64,000 nucleotides of DNA, from the NCBI GenBank assembly GCA_004123355.1, contig SCHM01000003.1, positions 3,491,058 to 3,555,057 of the forward strand. Reading direction: 5' to 3'. Shown here piece after piece: positions 58,972 through 64,000 of the stretch; within the stretch, counting starts at the first letter, position 1; every line of letters begins with the position of its first letter. The DNA comes from Amphirosellinia nigrospora (Eukaryota; Ascomycota; Sordariomycetes; Xylariales; Xylariaceae). The notes under the pieces were generated by a model, which was not told the DNA's origin, searched no databases, and saw only the letters and a list, made by a program, of their open reading frames with translations. A program made the position numbers and the translations under genes.

Positions 58972-61147
58972 TTATTCACCTCGAGAGCCTTCAAGTCCAC
59001 ACTCCTCCGAAGGTGGGAGAGGGTCATAGTATTTGTATATTTTTCCTGCCTTATCCCCGTTTGTGAGGACTGGCGATCGGAAGGTCGACACGCCCGTAGT
59101 TCGGTCGTACGAATCGAAGCTAAGAGCTAGCCGCTTGCCACCCCGCCTGGGAGGTCAACAACGAAGTTTGGCACTGTTATGGGGATGAATTAGTTGAGGG
59201 TTCTTATGCGTTGCTTCGGGAGCGATCTCTGGGTCAATTTGCGCCTAGGGCAAACGCAACACCCCCCTTCAAAGGGTAGGAAATAGCAGACAAGTTGTAG
59301 TATAACGTACTGAAGAATCCTGCGATTGACCCGCGGAGTTGGAATTCCAGGTCGAGCATTGTCTGAAGCGGTGTTCGGAAGTGTTCGATCTTGGGAACCA
59401 TATCGCATTGATAGACGTAGTACTACTCAGTTGATAATATTGTCAGGAGCCATTTCCTCGAGCGTTGCTCGGGACTACCTACTGGTTGAACGTCCATTTC
59501 AGCCAGCTTCCCAATTAGAGATGACATTGTAGCGACGTTGTCATTCACTCCGCGAAGTAGAACAGTCTGGTTGCGAATCACGACCCAGCCAGCTTTAACC
59601 TACGAACGGCTTGTTCGGTGATCCAGGAAATTTCATCGGGGTGATTAAAATGCGTATGTAAAGCAAAGTCTGCGGTGATCAACGTCAGCAATTATTAACT
59701 CAGCGGGGGTTTTGCAGTTAAGGAACATATTGAAATTTGTTCATGCCCGCGGAAGAAGACAAGCATGCAGCAACTGCTTTCTCATCCGCTTTACTTACGT
59801 TTACCAGCTATTCTTGCCTTGTCTGAGATTCGCAGTAGTGCTTCCACCCAAGGGTCGCCCATATCGAGGAATCGATTAGGAGCAACCGCCAGGCCTTTCG
59901 AGGCGATCCGGAACCGCTCGATATTCTTCATCTCAATCAAGCGGTCTCCAATCCACTCGAGGACACTATTTGGAGTTAAGCGTCAGTATTCATCGTAAGT
60001 AAATATGATTGATAGTAAAGTACTTAACGGGATCTATAATGTTACTGGTAGCAATTCCCGACAGTAAAGGAGTGTACATCACATACTTAGAGGGGATATA
60101 ATACGCATCGCCGCCAGAGACAACAATGTCTTTGAGACCCTCCTGGCTTTCAATGTAGGCAAGCGCGTTCTCAAGTCGCCGTCGTGAAAGCTTGAATGGC
60201 GCTTTAATAACAAGCTCGGTATCAGCACCCACCGAGTGCGACCTCGTACAACAGACACAGTTTACTGGGCAGACGGACGTCGCTAACTAATGTCAGTCTC
60301 GTTCCCATACATGGGAGTATGAATGGCTGATCTCACGAAGAAAGAGCGCCTTGTCAGGATACCGATGCACGACACCGTCGACCGGCATATCCTTCACTTC
60401 GTGCAGAGAGTCTAACTCTAGATTTGGGTGGTCTTTTATCATGATAGACCTTAGAGGCACAAATTGGCGAAATATTGGGCAGTTCGCGGGGTCCGTCCAG
60501 TTGATATTGCTTATTACGTACGGCCTATGTTGCTCAGCATCAAGTATCCCGCGAGACAACAAAGTATGACTTACATGAGGCGAACAGACATCGTGGATTT
60601 CCTCATACCCCCAGATATATCGCCCAGAAACTCGTCTCGGGTTTGTGTACCGGTTTTATCACCACCTCGTGGTATCTCCTTAGGGACTATGATGCTGAGC
60701 AACTCAAACAACTTTTCCTTCGTTTCCACCACATTCTGTACCACGGATCAACAAGGGGAACAGTAATTAACTAGACATGATCTACCTTCGTATGCCATTG
60801 CCAAGACAAGAACTCATCGCGAGATGTGTCCGTGTATGCCGGCACTTGACGCCAGAATTCCGGTTCTTCGAGGCGAAGCCGCGAGGGGATATGCGAAGTG
60901 TCTATCGACGGATGTTTGGGGACAGCGGGCTGCAAACTAGAAAAAAAAGATATACCGCCCACTGGAACACTGTGTGTTGGTTATATCTATCTTGCGCGTG
61001 GTTTATGGGTATTAAAGGGGTGCTCTAAAGGGCTGGTCTGAGAATGATTCGGGCTAGGACGGTATAGTTATGCTTTAAAATTTGCTATCGTGAAAAGAAA
61101 ATGGCTCTTACTATTTCCTGCTACGTGATGGAGAAAGGACGTAGCAT
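58972..61147 (-). CDS. kamA: L-lysine 2,3-aminomutase (radical SAM, KamA-type)
   Basis: A PLP- and radical-SAM-dependent enzyme converting L-lysine to beta-lysine. A tiny first exon from the ATG at 61147 (MLRPFSIT) splices in frame through a 188-nt intron ending TTTTTCTAG to LQPAVPKHPSIDTSHIPSRL, so the start is plausible. Next are EPEFWRQVPAYTDTSRDEFL, ISNINWTDPANCPIFRQFVP, VVHRYPDKALFL and the iron-sulfur motif TSVCPVNCVCCTRS (CxxxCxxC, about 60235-60275). Then VGADTELVIKAPF, LKDIVVSGGDAYYIP, NIERFRIASKGLAVAPNRFL, HTHFNHPDEISWITEQAVRR, IRNQTVLLRGVNDNVATMS, YYVYQCDMVPKIEHFRTPL and RGSIAGFF. The last exon reads PNFVVDLPGG, SFDSYDRTTGVSTF and KIYKYYDPLPPSE, ending at 58972. Shifts near 59622 and 59138 look like errors. 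The enzyme family is mainly bacterial; fungal members probably derive from an old transfer. Confidence 0.85.
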
Positions 61148-63688
61148 TCCGCACCGTTGTAGGCTGCCGAAGGATTTGCAGATGGCGACTTGTCAAGGGA
61201 AACATACTGGCTGATAGCGATAAATCTCAACGGAAATAACCTTCGTTGTATAGTGCTGTTAATCAGGGGTAGCCTGCTGATAGTAGAGGTGAAACTAGAA
61301 ATTTTGATGAGATGAAAGCGCTGCCAGAGTTCAGGGTGTCGCTAAGTGTCAGATTAAGAGATTCGAGTTTCCCGTAATTTTGGTCAGAGTTCTTGTAAAC
61401 CATGCTTAGAGATGTTGGGAGACGGCAAGAAAGGGGTATAGGATGTTTATGACAACTACAAGCATCCTATGATGCGACAATTTGCTATTAGTGCAAGGCT
61501 TACCATATACCTGTTAGCAACATGCAGCCGCCGCAGTAGTTTAAGGTCGATCAACGACCTATGTGGTCTCGCCTGGGCCGTTATCACGGCTCTGGCTTCT
61601 TACTGAATGGTTTCTCCTCGTATCTTGGCCAGTTACAAACACCGCAAACCATACCTTATCAATCACTGGGTTGGTCTCCTACCTGGTGTGGTTGCTAGTT
61701 GTTATGGTTATGTATCATTGGAGGGATCCGAGGTATCTACGGGCATACATCTAGCCCTACTCCTTGCTAGCATACATTGACCGCCAGGGGGCACTTGAAT
61801 GTCACTCCTATTCACTTGGAGTCGATTCCCCTGAGTTTACCCCTATACTACATAGACCTTGAGAGACAAGTTGTTGATACGGTATCTATAAAGTTAGACC
61901 ATGGACAAAGCATTCTACCTTCCATCATAATTGGGTATGGTTGTAAGGGGATATATAAGGTATTCTCATGGCTCTGTGGCGATTGTCAATATATCTAGTT
62001 GTTAGATACCTGAGCCAGGACACTATATCGCTAATGTCACATATAGACGAGTGACGAAAAGTCCCCGACATACACTAGAATAATAATCATGCATATGTGT
62101 GCCATCGGTTATCTCCGTTCTCGTTGGAGAGGTTTACTAGCGCCAACCAGCATGATCTTGATTGCATGCTCCTCGTATAGCCAGTGTCAATCTGCTCATA
62201 CCCAAACCTCCGAACGAGTAGGTGGGTTGGTATCCCGCAAAGGGGCTTTAGGGAGTAGACAACAAAAGTAGATCGCCGAGCACATGATCTGTTCGATGGC
62301 AAAGTTGCCGCCTTGCCTGTGCTTTCTTGTTCTCGTATTCTCCAGCGAGGCACGTAAGGATACCAATCAAGTTAGAAGCAAACAAGTCATAGGTCCGTCA
62401 CTACTAGACAAGCGAACAGCCGAACGTCATGATGTGTGATTGATACAGCCGCTTGGGATGTTGTTGGCTCTGATAGCATAGGTAACGATTGCATTCCGTA
62501 GGCCGTTGGAGCAATCCAGAGCTTGAGCCCAAAGTGCCACGCATGGGACCCGAACCACGCAAGTGATAACTGCTCCAGAGTACTGGGATCTGTCTCTGCA
62601 TCATGTGGCAGCCAGGGGGTGTGGCATATCAAGAAGCTGGAGTAGAGAAGCATCTTCACCACCTGGGGTTTACAACAGCAACCTGAGCTGATCTATGGGG
62701 GAAATAGCACAATTGTTACAGAGCGGTGCTAAGATAGCAGATCGGCAAGGTCGAATAGAGAAACACAGATAGGACGAGGGACGCAAATCTAAACGACCTT
62801 GGGCGGATGCTAGCAAGCTAGCTCAAATTGTGTGAAGTAGATGCGCCCTCTAGATTGGTAGAGCATCAGGGTCTTACTCATTGGCGGGGCTGGGGAGGTC
62901 TCGTCGACGTGTTCGTGACTAAAGAATTCTCGGAAGGGTATACCCTTCCAGCCCTACTAACGGCGAGGGCATACGCAAAGGTCTAGAATCACTACGATTT
63001 GATAGTGGGATCCCGCCCCATGCTGGCTACCGAGCGTTGCATCGCATGAAAAGTGATCCTTCTGCACCATCTGTAGCAGACTTGAGGTCGAGTTTGCTGA
63101 AGACTGCATCTGCATCATGGACACAAGGGTTTCACCGAACGGACGGACGGCCGATAGAAGTAAGTGCAGTAGAGGGTTTTGGAGTTGTATTTCTGATGCG
63201 TCTGATTCGCCAACTTTGATGTGCTTCCTTGGTGCTCATTGGACACCTGTTGCAGACCCTTGGGCTTTCCAAACTGTCGGGCTCGGTGGCTTGGCCCGAA
63301 TGGAAGTTCTTGATTTTATTTCCTTTATTATGTAGATAGTTTAGGTAGGTTGGTTGGTGTCGCGGGGGTCAGCCCGCCTTGGCGGATCCATGTGGCTCAA
63401 CCACCTGGACCTGCCCCTCACCGCCTACCTAGCCTAGTTGGGTACAGGCAGAGCAGATGCTCTCTTTTTAGCCCTAAATCCTAAACCGGAGTACATGCTA
63501 CACTGCACTTTGGTGGTGGCATAAGGTTCTCTACGGGTCTGTTTTCATGTTTAGGTTTGCGGGTGGGCGTAAAAGGCGTCGAAAAATTCTCACTCACATT
63601 GTCTGAATAGTTCTGGCTCTGCAGAGGACCCGAATTACCAGGACCTCTTTGTGGATAGCAGCCTCAACTCGACTCTACAAGCAAAATC
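61148..63688. other. Intergenic region, no supported gene
   Basis: About 2.5 kb between the aminomutase start and the ADE2 start. Unrecognised frames include 61563-61754 plus (hydrophobic), 62387-62662 minus and 63037-63219 plus (ALHRMKSDPSAPSVADLRSS). None has supporting motifs or clear splice partners. The ADE2 promoter is at the right end. Confidence 0.45.
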
Positions 63689-64000
63689 ATGACTAAGAAC
63701 CCTGTCATCGGCCTGCTAGGCGGAGGTAAAGGACACCCTATAACATGATTTGCCTGCATGGATAATTACTAACTTTCAAATGAAGGCCAACTTGGCCGCA
63801 TGCTGTGTCAAGCTGCTGCTCCCCTGGGTATCACTATCGCAGTCCTGGATGCTGAAGACTGCCCTGCCAAGCAGATCAACCACAACGATCTTCATGTCAC
63901 TGGATCATTTAAAGACCCGAGAAAATCAAACAACTGGCCTCACGCTGCGATGTATTGACTGTTGAGATTGAACATGTGGAATGTGATGTGCTGGAGGAAA
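63689..64000 (+). CDS. ADE2: Phosphoribosylaminoimidazole carboxylase, N-terminus (cut by right edge)
   Basis: Carboxylates AIR in purine synthesis; fungal Ade2 joins an N-terminal ATP-grasp PurK-like part to a C-terminal PurE-like part. Only the start is in the window. Exon 1 (63689-63725) reads [12 protein letters not shown], intron 63726-63785 has GTAAAG, an ACTAAC branch and an AAG end, and exon 2 continues [40 protein letters not shown] and SFKDP. After a one-base deletion near 63918 it reads [20 protein letters not shown] to the edge. GGGQLGRM across the splice site is the diagnostic PurK N-terminus. The break is probably a consensus error. Confidence 0.9.

Noticed and set aside
61563-61754. 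Hydrophobic plus-strand ORF resembling a membrane peptide
   Set aside because: 63 codons, isolated, no signal of conservation or splicing; likely chance.

Overview
The window reads as nuclear DNA of a filamentous ascomycete (Pezizomycotina; a Sordariomycete-like fungus is my inference). Genes carry short GT...AG introns with CTAAC-type branch sites, and the recognisable genes are fungal: ARG1, the YEA4 transporter, CDC55, DNM1, RNA1, ARC40, ATG10, a GH47 mannosidase, an amino-acid permease, VPS10, ADE2. Many intergenic regions carry a palindromic TAGGTACCTA / CCTAGGTAGGTA word.

Layout. 1-8.6 kb is an accessory island. It holds the N-terminal part of a DUF6594 protein (minus, cut by the left edge), a small SH3-like protein (1029-1296, plus), a caspase-fold C14 peptidase (1318-3314, minus) and, divergent from it across about 0.5 kb, a large TPR-CHAT protein (3831-8624, plus). 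10.5-26 kb is housekeeping: ARG1 (minus), UDP-GlcNAc transporter (minus), CDC55 (minus), a small conserved fungal protein (plus), DNM1 (plus), RNA1 (minus). 27.7-29.9 kb is a degenerate copy of a conserved fungal gene with in-frame stops that look like repeat-induced point mutation. 30.9-43.6 kb holds ARC40 (minus), a one-RRM U1A/U2B''-like protein (plus), ATG10 (minus), MNS1 (plus), an amino-acid permease (plus) and an NTF2-like protein (minus). 47.6 kb has a tRNA-like gene with a Pol III terminator. 48.4-53.0 kb is VPS10 (plus). 55.0-56.0 kb is a conserved Ser-rich protein (minus). 59.0-61.1 kb is a lysine 2,3-aminomutase (minus). ADE2 begins at 63,689 and runs off the right edge.

Caveat on quality. 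By my reading about forty single- or two-base frameshifts break otherwise well-conserved coding sequence, many at homopolymers, and they fall in housekeeping genes (ARG1, CDC55, DNM1, RNA1, VPS10, ADE2). I infer consensus errors of an unpolished assembly rather than mass pseudogenisation. The breaks in the caspase and TPR-CHAT genes should therefore not be taken as loss of function. Several genes (YEA4, ATG10, the U1A/U2B''-like gene, MNS1) read cleanly.

The most interesting unit is the divergent caspase / TPR-CHAT pair. It places two caspase-clan proteases of different architecture head to head, with a small SH3-like gene and a DUF6594 gene beside them. It is a candidate fungal regulated-cell-death or conflict locus; that function is inference.
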